Positions 1-17,228 of a stretch of DNA of 64,000 nucleotides are shown one piece after another. Both the position numbers and the translations under genes were made by a program. The stretch is from Vespula vulgaris. Lineage: Eukaryota > Arthropoda > Insecta > Hymenoptera > Vespidae. Each line of letters opens with the position of its first letter. The first letter of the stretch is position 1. The notes beneath the pieces are model-generated. The model made no database searches. It had not been told where the DNA came from and saw only the letters and a list, made by a program, of their open reading frames with translations. The stretch covers positions 6,734,400 to 6,798,399 of the forward strand of contig NC_066586.1 of assembly GCF_905475345.1 (NCBI RefSeq), read 5' to 3'.

Positions 1-3000
1 CGACAGATATTTACTTACTTTCTCATCTCAGCGAATCATTAACAGTGTAAAATGAATCTGAGAAGGAATCCTACTAACTCTGAGAGGTAAATGTGTTTTA
101 GAAAATCTGCATTTAAATCAATGTAACCAAAGAAAAGATATGAAATTTTTCTGTTATTTTAATATGAATAATAATGGCATATATATCGTTTTAAACGCCG
201 GAAATTTTCAAGAAAGAAAAATCGACAGATAGATAAAGAGAGAGAGAGAGAGAGAGACATAATTTTTTAATGGAAATATTTCTACTTTATTTGCATCCTA
301 GGACGACTATTTTAACGCTATATGAGAATATTGCATTTTTCATAAATTGGTGCTCGATAATCGGCTGTCTTTTAACACGTTAGTCGATTTAAAAATAACT
401 TATTATAAATATCCTTACGTTGCAACTTTGCTCAGTGATGGTCGTTTCTTTGAACGGTGAAATAGAACTTTAAACGAATAGATAAATTAACGAAAGGTCC
501 AAAGCATTAATCCATAAGGTTTTGTCGAAGGGTCAACCTTAGCCGACGAAGCTATCGACCTACGACTTTATTTACATCGTGCTCGGCTTTCAGTTTCAGG
601 ATGTCCTACTTCTAGAATCTTTTTTTACCGAAGAAGACTCGAGCGCAAACCTCACTTGACTCTCATTTTTACCCACCAACCTGGCTTTTTTATTCTTTGG
701 AAATAAAGAAAAGTTTGATTTCAAAATAATGAACACAAGATTGACACACAAATTTTCTATTCTACGACGACGACGATTTTGCCTTTTGATATTTAAGATA
801 TCACGCGATTTTACAATTATTTAACCTTTTTGTCTCAAAATAAAAGCAGAAGTCACGATCAAAAGAGGGAATATATCTAGGACGAAATTAAAGAGGACAT
901 TTCCTGTCAACGATTTAACGTTTTACGACATACGTAGATATTCTCTGAATTTTTAAATAAACGATCTTTGAATGATTTATATATATCAGCAAAGTTAATC
1001 GTAAATGTAACAAGAGCGGCACTAATTGTATCGCTTTTAATGCGAATTGCATAAGAGTTGTACTCGAATGGTAGTTGAACATGAATCTCGTCTTCTCGTA
1101 CATGACTCAGGTAAGGCCAACTTCCGTGTGCACACGAGCTAAGGTCTCGGAGAAAATCGATAGTCGCAGTTCGCGCATTATTGTGAAATTAATTAGAAAT
1201 TCGTGAAAAAAATTATGTCGATGAATGTTAATAATTAAAATTTTGAATCAATTAATATTGGATTTATTTATTTAAATTTGAACGATATTAGATTTGATAC
1301 TTAAAATTATCAAACTCATAAATAATTTGTATGTAGCTATACATGTCGATATAACATAACACGAATTAATGTTATAGCGAAAAAAATTGCATGTTAATGT
1401 AAAAATAGATTCATAAATTTAGCGTTAAAAATCTTAACTACGTACTGAATTGATAAATTTTCTGGCATTTACTCGATTTATTCGAGTGAAAATGAACGAT
1501 AGTATAGTATACGGGAAGTTCAAAGTAGTTACAATGTTTCGCATGAAAGTATCGCTTAAGGAACGATTAGGAAGAATTGTGCATAATTGTTCCGTTTGTT
1601 AGTTCTACTCGAAGAAAGAAAGAGAACATTGTAGATAGTCGTCGTGAACGTAGATTCCGTGAGTGGAAGTAAAAAATGGCGACGTGCGCGGGTCAATCTA
1701 CTACTAGGCGTTAAAAGTGGGTCATTTCGGCATGGCAATTTGCCAGTGATCTCGGTAGCATGAGTCGTTTCTGTTTCTGCCGCAGTGTGGAAAGCTCACT
1801 TTCGAAAATGTCTTGAATGAACGCGAGCTTGAAAGCTTTGTGCGTACACACGCACGTGGATTCATTTGTTCAATGTTTATTTTTCGGACAAATTCTCTTT
1901 TTTCTTTCGCGATGGACTTATATAAAAATCGATCGGACTGTTTGCTGATATGTTTAAGTAATTAATAAAACCTCAAGCTTTTCGTATCATTTATCTTTCA
2001 CATCTAACGATATTAGATTATTACACGATATTGGACTCAATTAAATTAATTGCTATCATGACTTTCGCGCGAAACTTTTAATTTTGCGAAAGGAAAAGAA
2101 TGAATTATGAAATATGTTCTTTCTTTTCACAGTCCGTTCAAAATCAATGTCCCCAATCAAGAGAGAGTACACCGCATGAGGAAAGAGTATTAAGCGATCG
2201 TACATGGATATTCGTAGATTACGTGATAACGAGACAGATATATAAAGCCTGATAGCTTTATAGTTTACTAACACGCGAAAAACTAGCCAATGTTAGTCCC
2301 ACTAATCTTCATTAAACGCTCGACATTTTTTTGACGATATCTTTGTTATTGGCGCATTTCATTAATCTTCCTGCTAACAACACTGTTCAAATTCATTAAT
2401 TATTTGCTTTTGAATTCGTATTTTCATTGGATAATGTTCTCTCCGCTAGTATTCATTTTATGGAAAACGATTAATTTCGTGTTTCTATTCGAGCTTTTAA
2501 GCAGTCATCCCGTCCATCGAATATTACTAGTTTCGTAACGGTCTCGTTTTCTTTCTAGAACGATATTCATCGAAACGAGTGAATCGTGAAATTAAAGACC
2601 TTTGTGGCTATAACGTTTCTGCTAGCGACGTCTTGAGTGCAAGTTATGACTCCTCGGAGAGCAAAAGTATTCAAATGAAAAGGAGCATCGAATGCCCGTT
2701 TTCTCAGAGTTGGCACGTACCAATAGAGCGCTATGTGTTAGATGCCTTTGTAGGAATGGCATTTAACGGCTCAATGAAACCGAAATCCACAATCCGGGTT
2801 TTAACGTAATTAAACTTCGTAGAAATGACGAGACGACCCAGCTTATTGTTTCGATCATTAAGAAAATATTTATAAACTAATGAAAAAGGTGAACGTTAAA
2901 AACGTACTATTTACTCAAAGTGTCATTCGTTCCGACGGTAGTTCTTTCAAATTGAATAGAAGCAACGATAGATAGGTAGAGTAATTAATCGATCGATTTT

Positions 3001-3214
3001 TCTTCACGATTTCTCCCTACGAACGCGAAACTAGTGCACTCAGTCACCCTGTCGATACATATGAGAAGGACGCATAATAACGGTAATGATAAAAAGTACG
3101 CTTGACTGCTAGAAAATTGCGTGCAACCACGAGCTATCGCAAGAAATTGCCGGTTTCACGGCACGCAACCGTTCCCCGATTACAACACTACCACCCTTTT
3201 TCTCCCTTTTTCAT

Positions 3215-3248
<34 letters not shown>

Positions 3249-3579
3249 CTTTCTCCTTGTTTCTTTTTTTTCTGTTTTATCATATCGTTAAATCTTTGTT
3301 TTTCAAAATGGCCAGTACTATCCTCGTTGACACAGATATTCTTTAATGGTACATATAAAAGTATATAGGTATCTATCTACGTTTAAATGTGTATATAATA
3401 TCTATAAATGTACGGGGAATATTTGGTTCGAAGTACAGATTAGTTACTCGATAAATAACGTAGCATGAAAAAGTAATTTCTCGGATTTATAAAGAGAAAA
3501 GGAAAGCATTTATCGTCGATATTTAATAGTCTACACTCGAACGTAAATAATGCAGAGTAATTGTTTCATCATAAAAAAA

Positions 3580-3625
<46 letters not shown>

Positions 3626-6600
3626 TAACTGTAATATGAGAATCGTTTGGATCGTTTGAGTTTCTACGGGTTACAGCCTTGCACACGAGTAGATTCTAAT
3701 TAAAGGTGAACGACGACGATACGAGCCAAATTAGGAGTGTTTGCGGAATTCAACCTCAACGCGTCGTTTAACGATCTTATAACTAATATTACGAAATTTA
3801 TAGGATACGATATAATCGAAATTTTTATTTCTAAATTAAATTAGATTCAAGATAAAATATCTTGAAATTTGTTCGTCTTATTTTGACGAAGAATGAGGGC
3901 GTATTTTTACTGATCGTATGCATATCCCTCTGACGGAAGTACCTTTTTGAATGAAGTTCTCGGAGCTCTGTATGAGGCCTATATGCATTGAGCATCACCA
4001 ACGGACGATGACAGCGCAAATATTTTCTTTCTCGAGAGAGCCCTTTTTTCGCAAAGTACCATCGCACGTCACGTCATAAAATACTGCCAACGATGTATGT
4101 ACTGTAACGACCTACGTTATGTTTCCTTTCATTTCCAGACGAACTGTGACGATATTTTTCGAACTATACAATAGAGAGCCTATACAAAAAATTAATCCTA
4201 CTGAGATGTAGTTTGCACGTATAATCCGAGAAATAATGTCAAATCGTTGAGATACAAGAGCTTTAATATCGAATATTTCTACTTTAAAACGATTGGCCTA
4301 TTGACAATTTTAAGCAACAGATAGTCGTGTACTTTTCGATGAGATAAAGTCCTCTCGTTTCGTTTGTTCGCTGAATATTGATATTTTACTTGTAAATTGA
4401 AATAAATCGGAATTCATTTTCTTTAATAATCAAAATAAAATTAATCCGAATGGGAAAAAGGACATCAAAATACTAATATAGAAATTTTTTTATCCGGAAT
4501 ATACACAAATCGACATAGTTAAATTTGAAATTTTATCTAAAAAAAATACTACGTCGCGTTAGATATATAAATATGGTCATGTTCGTTTGACGATAAATCA
4601 TAATTTGGAATACTAAAAGTTAACGAACTTCCTTTATATTGTTCCAACAGTGGCTTCATATTTTGTAGAATACATGAAATTTAACGAATTAGAAATTGGA
4701 AATCGTTAATTTAATTACATCGGAAAGTACATTTTAATTAAAACTCACGTTTAACCTTACCACAAAAAAGTATAATAACGTTTTTCATAAACCAGAAATT
4801 TAATTGCGCTTATTCTGAACAGTTATTGCGTTCACGAACGAATATATAAAAATTTATGTTTTTTTTCGAAGAGAAAAATTTTGAAACGAAAAGTAGAAAA
4901 ACATTTCCTCGGGTTTGAATCACTTGCACACTTTAGAAAAAGTTAGGCACACGTGCATCTGCAGTGCAGACTGCAGTAACGTTATGTTGAATGCACATCG
5001 ACCGTTCGTTCACCCCCTACTTTCTCATTACGAGAACAAAAGAAGACACTGAAAAAGAAACACAATGAAGAAACAAAATAATACGTTTGCTTGGCGCAGA
5101 ATGAAATTGTTTTATTCAAATGAAAATAAGCAACGGGTAGATAAAATTTTTTTCAAAACGAGAGTTACATAAAAAAGAAAAAAAATAACAAAAAGTATAA
5201 CAAATAAAGATTAAAAATGTCAATAAACATAAACTTTTTTCCGGATTAGTCCCATAAAGCCGCTAACAGATGAAACGTGAATAGAATATTGTCACCAATG
5301 ACTTCTTTAAAAGTAGAGCAAAGTTCTTAGTCTACCAGCGTTATTCAGTACTTATTCATGATAAAAAGTTGAGCAAAAGAAGACAGAGAGACTTCGATAA
5401 CCTCTTTCGCATTTAATCGTCCTTATAATATGTTTAACTTTTTTTTTCCTCGCTTATAATATATTATTGGAAATTAATTATGTGGACTCGAATGCATACG
5501 ATCAACGATTAATACTGCCGGGTTAAAAAACATAGCGTACGACAAAAATATTCGCGCGTTGTACGTATAACGAGAAAGTATATATAAATATTTTGTTTAA
5601 ATAACGATCGATGCGTTATTTTAACTTTTTACGAGACTTTGTCGATTAAAGGATATTTTTAATAAAATGTTTTCTGTCGTCTTGATAAGTAGATACTCGA
5701 TCTTCAAATTTCTTTTCCATTTTCAATCAAAATAATCAAAGTGTTTGCTCGTACTATATTTCCAAGTGTAACGAGATGCCTACGATTCAACAAAAAGATG
5801 AATGCATGATATTTATTTTGCCTTAGGTTGTGTTCTGATTATCATGTATCATTTGATAAAAAACGAGACAGAGTCTGTGTAATTTTCTGAAACGTATATC
5901 TACCGTTAATTAAAATATTTCTTTTGTTCTATATATTCAACGTATGTTTGTTTAATATTGACATATATATATATATATACCATTCAATAAAATTTATCGC
6001 TAATGATAGAAGAATTAAATGGAGAATCGAGAAATAATATAAAAATACGAAGAAAAATATTTTTCGATGTGAAATCGATCGATAATTAAGGAAAAAGATC
6101 TTTCACGTAAAAAAATGTATGTACAAAAAATCGATAAAACTATCTGATCAGCAGGGTTATTCCATATTTACGTTGTAGAAGAAATTTACAAGCACGAACA
6201 CCGTACACGAGTTCATAATACAATATTTCTTTTATCGATCATCCGACTGTAGAGACACGAAACGAAGTCGACGGTCCTCGCCAAGGTAATCCCAAACACG
6301 CACGAACATTACGAAAGTTACATAGATGTAATTTGATTCAGAGAAAATTCGTGGCACATATCGCGATGTTTCGAGTGAGTCATAAAAACATACTCGTGAC
6401 AGCGTTAAACAGGTTGGAAAAAAAAAATGATAAGAAAAAAATAATATGTTGACTCATTGGACCGATAAACAAACTACATTTGTATCGTCTCGAGAAATCA
6501 AGATCGTTAGCACAAAGTAAAATAATTTAATTAGCTAATTCTCTCGAAAGCTTCGTTTCCATCGTATCGTCTCTGTCGACTAATAAGCGGTCTCTTTGGT

Positions 6601-8371
6601 TACGTGCTTTTCAGTTTACCTCTTCAAAGGAATCTCAAGAAGGTAAATAAAAGATTTTAACGACGACTACGACTCATTAGGAATATTTCAAGATCAAATC
6701 CTAACCCGAGATTTATCAAAGGCAGTGTTCTCTATGTTATAAAAAAAAAAAATTATGACGAATTATCAACGAACATCTACATACATTTTTATTTTTGAGT
6801 TACAAGAAAATTGCACTTTAACACGCTTTTTCGAAAGAGATTTCCAAGTATATAATAAAATTACAACGATTGCAAGATTTCTCTTTTATAAGAGCTTGTA
6901 ATGCGTAATTTAAATTGTAATTCCTAAAAGAAATTTGCGATATATATTCGAGCCACAATTCACTACTTATTCATTTATGGCCTTCGAAACAAAGTTATGT
7001 CGTTGGATAAAATTCTCCTACCTGCTGCTCTTGTTTCGACGTATGTATGTACCTACTCAAGCTATATTCTATAGGAGTTTTGTTTAGTGTTGACTTGGCA
7101 CGAGGCCACTGTCGATATCGAAGTAGTACGATAAAATAATACAAAATATCATTCTTGGAGAATTACGCGTACAAACGAAATATATATCGTTTAAAAGAGC
7201 TCACTGCGTATATCTATTCCTATAAATGGACGTACAGTTAAGCGATCACTAACGAAGACAAACTTTCACGAAGAGCACGAAATCAAAGTAAATTTTAACG
7301 AATAGCTTTCCGTTATTTAAAGTAATCCTTAGTGAAGCCCACTCGGAATACATTTCATCGTTTAATGGACGTAAAGCTTTGTGATTTACAAAGAATAACA
7401 AACGAATAAATTTTATATCTAAAGAATAATTCGTGAAGGTATATACATTTGAAATATACTCGTATATACGTTTCGATCTAATCAATTTAGTCCTTCCATT
7501 ATTAAAAAACAAAAAGAAAAAGAGGAAAAAAGAGAAAAAGAAATTTGATTTATCGTAAGAATAAAGAGAACAAAAGTGTATATCAAAGGATCGAAAGTTA
7601 CTTTCTTTCTCTCTTTTTCTCTCTCTCTCTTTGTTACTATTTACACGCACGAAAATATAAAGCCGCTACAGGTAGAAGAGAAGCACGACCCCGTTTTGGT
7701 GCACATACGTCGCTTTCACACGCAAATCAATCAAAAAAAAACCTACTGAGTTTATTCGCTGCTGCGTGTCATGCGAACGTACGTATGTTACACGAGATAA
7801 TTTATTTCATCCTACGAACGAGTAAAATCGTGTCTCTTTCAATGTGATTAAACAAAGCTATCGTAAATTGAAGAAGGATTAGATACAATATCGTAATGTA
7901 CCATATATCTTCTCAGAAAATTACGTAGGTTTGGGGTTATCGGTTAAAAGCTTCTTCATGTTGATTCTCGTGAATTTTTCAAATTGCGAATACTAGAAAA
8001 GTCAAATAAAAGAACAAGAAGATATAGAATAAAGAGAAGAACAAACGATGTTTATGATGTAAGATGATAACACATTTTCTTTCTCCGCAACTTACGAAGG
8101 AAATGTTGATTGAAAACATAGTGAAATGTCGCAAGATACATATGTAGCTGATACGAACAAACGTACATTAAGAAAATGAACCTAATCTATGGGACAAATT
8201 ACATAAATAACGTTTCAAAATAAAACTTCCCTCATGAACTTCGGTGTTTTAGGAGCGATTGACAACAGACTGGCATAATAAAAATTAACGATGATAAAAA
8301 GAAGTGAATGAAAATAAGTAGTCAAAAAATGAAAAGGTAGTCAATGAACGAATCTGAAGCTATGAACTCAC
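1..8371. other. Gene-poor AT-rich stretch, probably intronic or intergenic
   Basis: I see no convincing coding exon, RNA gene or transposon in this stretch. Open frames are short, on both strands, and read as random AT-rich sequence. Because the signal-peptide exon just to the right ends in a splice donor pointing this way, much of the stretch is likely the first intron of that minus-strand gene. It contains a (TA)n tract near 3580-3623 and a short CT-rich tract near 3217-3250. Confidence 0.5.
3580..3623. repeat. (TA)n microsatellite
   Basis: Uninterrupted TA dinucleotide run of about 44 bp inside the gene-poor left region. No function is suggested. Confidence 0.95.
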
Positions 8372-8483
8372 CTTCGATGGTGGTCGATTCAGGTGGATCC
8401 GGTTGGCCAAAGACCGGCCGGTCGAGGGCAATTAAGAAGCAGAAGGCGATGGCGCAGATCAAATGCATATTTAAATTCCACAT
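8372..8483 (-). CDS. First coding exon, signal-peptide protein of unknown family (partial)
   Basis: Reading leftward, the ATG at 8483 starts a 37-codon open exon that ends with a good donor (GAAG|GTGAGT, GT at 8371-8370) in phase 1. The peptide begins MWNLNMHLICAIAFCFLIAL and continues to a likely signal-peptidase site after VFGQ, so the product enters the secretory pathway. The mature N terminus is short and acidic/proline-rich (PDPPEST). An in-frame ATG further upstream at 8567 would add 28 residues before the hydrophobic core. I prefer 8483 because it puts the hydrophobic stretch at the usual distance from the start. The next exon was not found within the window, so the long region to the left would be a large first intron. 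The family cannot be named from 37 residues; many neuronal adhesion proteins have such a first exon, but that is a guess. Confidence 0.6.
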
Positions 8484-9430
8484 CCTGACGTAAGACGGAG
8501 AGAAGATCGACATCGTCGCCGTTTCACTTGGCGACGACGGTTTACCAACGCTCGAACGTATTGTCATCTCTTTCCCCCTCCTTTGCCACCCTCTTTTTCT
8601 CTCTACCCTTCAACGGTGATACTTCACGCAGTACTCTTTACTCTCTCTCTTTCTCTCTTTCTTTCTCTCATATATATATATATGTGTATATATATGCACA
8701 CACACGAACACGCTCACACACACGCACACACGCACACGCACACGCACCCGCACACACACTCGTTCTTTCTCTCTCTCACACACACACTCGCTCGTTCTTT
8801 CTCTCTCTTTTTTCTTTCTCTCAAGCCCTGCGGTACTTACACCCTCGCACCTGCTCCCTACGCGCCTTTCGTTATACGCACCCGCGGCCGCACCTGCACG
8901 CGACGCAGGTTAAGACCGCCGTATCTACTTCCGGTATCACATCTCCGACCGATCAGAACGCGTGCAATCGATCATGCGCATTCTTTCTGACTGACGCCGC
9001 GAGAGCCGACTGACACTGCTCCGAACGAAAATCCTATCCCCACTTGCCGTTTGTGCTACCTTTTCTCCCTCCGTTACGTTTTCTTCCCTCCCTTCTACCC
9101 TTCTTCCCACTCACCCTCCTTCTCACCGATCAACCCTTTCTTTCTTCTTCCTCTTACACATTCGCCTTTTTTCGCTTTCTTCTTTCTTCTTTTTTTTTCG
9201 TCCCTTTGAATCACGCCAACGGGTAAAACAGAATGACAGGGAGAGAGAAAGAAAGAAAAATGTCCGGAGAACGTGACAAAGATAGCTGCTTCTTTCTCTT
9301 CTTCCTCTTCTTTGTCTGGTCGAAGATTCAACGACAACCCGCCAGAAGGTCTCACGTGTGTGCGCTACTGCTGTATGCTTGAGTAACGCGACTAGACGAT
9401 GTGAGTGTCAGTGTGTGACCGAGTAAGGCG
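8484..9430 (-). promoter_or_regulatory. Probable 5' UTR/promoter region of the signal-peptide gene
   Basis: Upstream of the signal-peptide exon the base composition changes. There are long CT and CA tracts (about 8635-8825), then a less AT-rich stretch at 8870-9030 and 9410-9560 with CG-containing sites, which is unusual for this window. That is typical of a 5' UTR and core promoter region in an AT-rich insect genome. No TATA box or initiator could be chosen with confidence. Long open frames here on both strands come from the pyrimidine-rich low-complexity sequence and are not genes. Confidence 0.35.
8635..8825. repeat. CT/CA low-complexity cluster
   Basis: Alternating (CT)n, (TA)n and (CA)n-like tracts. 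They create spurious serine/leucine/histidine-rich open frames on the plus strand. Confidence 0.85.
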
Positions 9431-10233
9431 CATGCAACGACCTGCCACCACCATCACTACCACTGACGCCGAAGGGGTGGACGTCGCGACGCCGGGACGC
9501 CGGGACGCCGGTGTCCTGCGCAATACAACACCGACTCGATTGCTTTTCGTTGTTCGCTGCGACGGGCTGATATGGCGTTGCTGCTGCTTTTGCTATATCT
9601 CCCCTCTCCTCACAAACTTACCACTACCGACCTTCGCCTCCTCTTCTTCGAGTTTTTCTAAACTACCACCGGCCTCTAACTTTTCCATCGATTCTCTGAC
9701 TCATTTCTCGGACAACGATCGTTTATAGACAAGATACGACCGATCTCATTGGACCAAAATTTCTTTAAAATCGATCTACTCCTTCTATCTCTCTCTTTTT
9801 TCTTACTTTTTTCTTTCTTGTGCATGCGCGGGCTTTCAGCTTGTCTGAAACCTTGGCCGTTCGTTCTTATTCTCTTTTGGCACTCGTCGAAAATTTATCT
9901 TCTACCTTATTCTTTCTAGTATTGTGATAATTGATGTTCTCATGCATAGACAAAACGTGCTCCCGATCGTTAGCTCTTATTTCGTGTATGAATACATTAT
10001 CTATACAAAATTCGAGGTGCATCGTGAAAAAGGAAATGAATTATCTACAGTTAAAGGTATTGCTGAACATCGATCTCCCTAACGATCGATTGCAGTGTCT
10101 GTGGAAAAATGTCGTGACTCGTCGTAGCGATCTAAATCGAGCAGAAGAATGTTGCGTTCGTATTACGAAATCGAGGAAACTCTTTTGGGAATTCGATACT
10201 GCGTAGAAGGAGCGACTAGTTTTTAACGTCATG

Positions 10234-10280
<47 letters not shown>

Positions 10281-11250
10281 TTTTCTCCTTATCTGAAGTA
10301 GGACACACTTTTACTTGCCGCTGAGATCTTACGCAATACGCAACCTCCTCGATCCTTCCATTAACTGGAACCGAACAGCGAAACCCTTTTCGACGAGCAA
10401 CTAACAATAAGTTCATGTCGCCAATCCACTTCACAGCATGAAGTCCAACGAGTTTGTGCGTTAATGGCGAAAGGAATCAAGCTAAAATCACCTTCCTCGA
10501 TCGATCGTTGTGCAATTTCAATCGAGTCGAATACCTTTGCCATACATCGTAGTCGTATCTCCAGGCTATTTTCTCTTTACATACATATACACATACAAAC
10601 ACACACACGTATATATATATATATTTTTACTCTTTTTTAACAAGCTAAAGCAAAAAGTCTCTTGACTAGTCTTCAACTTTTTTCTAACAAAGATCACATT
10701 AGATCTCGTTGACGTTGGATCATCAAAAACGATATTTCGTCGCTAAGTCACCCCTGGGAGTTCATCTAATTATCTTTGGCATTTGATCGATCAATTTTTA
10801 CGCAACATCGTCTGTTGAAAGATAATATGTCTGAATCGTTTATCGATACTGCGTGTCTTTGAAAGGATTTAATGGGTCTTACGTAACTTTGTTCTGAAAC
10901 GATGATATAGGTACTTACTGTCGACGATCATTTTGAATTTTTTGTTTTTATTAAAATCATTAGTGAGTTAAAGAATTGAATAAAAAAGTGCGTGGTAGAA
11001 TACTTTTATAAATATCAATTGATTTTAATATCGATTATCTTGCGTCGATGCGATGAACATAGACGTTATCACCATTTTGTTTTTCGAAATTATCGAAATA
11101 CAAGAATCACTACGTGTTAAACCCTGGAAATGAAAAAAGATCGTTAATATCGATTTTTGTTGAAAAAACAATAATCATTTATATATTTATATGAATATAT
11201 GTGTATACATTATACTTGCATTTAATTTTTTTTGTTTCCTTTTTTTTTCA
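9431..11250. other. Intergenic region with no recognised gene
   Basis: Lies between the signal-peptide gene and the 3' end of the Reeler gene. A (CT)n tract sits at about 10236-10283. Short open frames at 9405-9728, 9931-10206 and 10041-10543 show no recognisable domain or splice-supported structure. The 3' UTR of the Reeler gene occupies the right edge; a minus-strand AATAAA lies near 10945, but whether it is used is unknown. Confidence 0.5.
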
Positions 11251-14523
<3,273 letters not shown>

Positions 14524-15244
14524 TTTTGGAAGATCCTTATGCCCTTAGCAAACGATTGAGATTTATTAGGTATTGAAAATAGATGTGATCCTTTTTTTTC
14601 ATTAATAATTTAAAGTTATAGATAAATAGAATAGAATATTAAAAAAAGCACGTTTAACTTTACCGATTTAGAATGATTGTCATTGATTAGACTCTTACTT
14701 GTTAATTAATTTTAAATCGGAATGAACTTTTTTTCACTTGATTTCGTTGGTCCTCTTCAGAGAGATGCACGAAAGAAACTGCAATAGCTGATCTCTTGCG
14801 AGTAAGTCAAATGTCACTGGAATCCCACCATTCATTGGCAAAGGTGGTCTCAATCCGCTTTTGCGAATTGTTACTTTCACTCGATCCTTGCTGTTATAAT
14901 ATAATCTCATCGCTTTACTTCGTTTTTTATTAAAATAAACTGGAAAGTTACTTTTTTAATTGTCAATCATCTTTTTATACTCTTCTTTTGATCATTTTTC
15001 GTAAATTTTTTGGAATATAAATCAATGATTTTTTCCATGACCAAACGATCTGTTTCATTAATGATATATACAAAGAATAAATTTGTCAAAATTGAGTTGA
15101 AAATAAGTAATTAATTTATCAATTAATAAATAAGTTGCTATATGTAATATCAGACGATTCGCATAATGTTTCTGATATTTCAGTATATATATTATGATAT
15201 CCTTTGGTTAAATACATCTTTGCAATAGTTCGAATTGTTACATA

Positions 15245-15285
<41 letters not shown>

Positions 15286-17228
15286 CGCTTCAAGCAGAGA
15301 ATTCTCTAAACGCAAAAGCTAATTTGACCCTTTCACTGTTGAATGCCACTCCGGTCGTGTTGTACGTTTATATTTACATACCAATCGTCATACGATTTGC
15401 TTGATGTTTGATTGTCACGCTACGTTATTGACACACATAGATGCCTTTCCAATTCATCAATCTTGTGTTGTATAATATAATATCCTTCTAAAGAAGAATT
15501 AACATAACACGTTGTACAAAAGTTCTTTTTAAAGAAGAATTTTATCTAATAAAAAAATATAATGCTCTTATTGTTGATAATAAAGAACTGTAACTAAAAT
15601 CAAACTATGACAATGAACTCGATACGGAACTTTCAATAGTCTATTTTTATTTTAATATTAATTTTATATCACAAATACAATAATATAACTTAATGATATA
15701 TCGTGGTCCTCTTGTAGTTCTTTTATTTTATACTATTTTCAAATTGTATGTATGTGTATTAAATAATTATTTCTATTAATAATTAATAGAAAATAATTAC
15801 AAAGAATATTACACATACATATATAAAGAAAAACTAAATTTTATTGTACAAAGTGACAAACTGCGATTATAATTGATATGATGTTTAATAATTTTACATA
15901 AAATCATTGTTTTTAAATCATTCTGTGTAATATTACATTATTAGTGCTTTTCTTGTCTATCATTGTAAATTATATATAAATAATATTTTGTATATTAATA
16001 TTAACAAAGTAACATAAATATTATAAGTTTAATATAAGTACTTTTGTGTATATGAGCAACATAAGAGCACTTTTTACATTGAACTCAATACAAGTATAAA
16101 GTAGATAGCAGTAGTAAAAATATCACAGACTTAAAATCGTTATATCATACATAATATATAAAAATATAAATAAAAGGGGCTTAATATATCTGATGTAGAT
16201 TAAAATTACTATTACATTAATATTTGTTCGTTTGTTCAGATTGATGATTAAAACTCCTACATGGAAAACTAATATCCCTGAGAACAATGTTTAAAGTTTA
16301 CTGAGAATATATCTGAGAATATACCTGAGAATATCTTATTTTTTATTGTCATAGGAATTAGATATAATGCATAATAATTCCAACAAATGTTAGGGCTGAA
16401 CTAAAAGTATGATGAAGCATATTAATTAGATACAATTTCATATATATCATAAATTCTCATCATTTGTAATCTATAAAAGTATAAATAATAATTTACTATC
16501 TATATCAAATTCATTCAGCTATTTCACTAAACTAAATCTTTGACTTTTTCTGTAATTTAATTTAAAGGATTAAATGTCATGAGCATATATAACGTGCTTT
16601 AAACCTGAGTTTGATTATTTCATATTTTACGAAATGTAATTATATAAATTATAGTCTTAATATAAATACATATAAAGCATTCTTATCTACTTTTTTTTTT
16701 TTAAATGATATTAATGGTTGATGCATATTCATTTATCACACTAAGAACACGACACACCAATGAAAATATAATACTTGTGCATCTATCATGTAATTGCAAA
16801 AGGCAGTATCTTTAAAAGAATTTTGAAAGTTTGAAGAATTTTGAGTTAGTTTTGAAAAAAAAACGTCTTTAAAATACTTATTTACATTTCTTAAAAAAAT
16901 CGTTTTCTATAGAAAGAAAGTAGTAATATTCGGTGTACTACCTTCATTTCTTTTATTAATATTTGCTTTTCTTTATAATAAACTAATAAACTATCCTGAG
17001 AACGTGAAAGCAGTATTTAATTTTCTCGAATAATATTTCATAAGATTTTTTCGTACTACTTTTTTTTGTGACATGTGATTGAGCTATACAAAACAAATCC
17101 AACGATATAAATAAATCCAAATGTCAAAAAATTACAGATATTGCCTTTTTTAATTGCCTGATAGATATAGCATTACTTATTTTCTATATTTTACTATTAT
17201 ATACCTAAATGCACCATCATTTAAAGAA
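14524..17228. other. Intergenic region between the Reeler and palmitoyltransferase genes
   Basis: Very AT-rich, without recognisable exons. It holds the Reeler promoter/5' UTR on the left and the 3' UTR of the palmitoyltransferase gene on the right. A (TA)n tract lies at about 15248-15282. Nothing else can be supported. Confidence 0.5.
15248..15282. repeat. (TA)n microsatellite
   Basis: Uninterrupted TA dinucleotide run in the intergenic region. Confidence 0.9.

Noticed and set aside
8528..9226. Long plus-strand open frames rich in Ser, Leu and His
   Set aside because: They translate CT/CA microsatellites and pyrimidine-rich 5' flank; no domain, and the opposite strand carries the signal-peptide exon.
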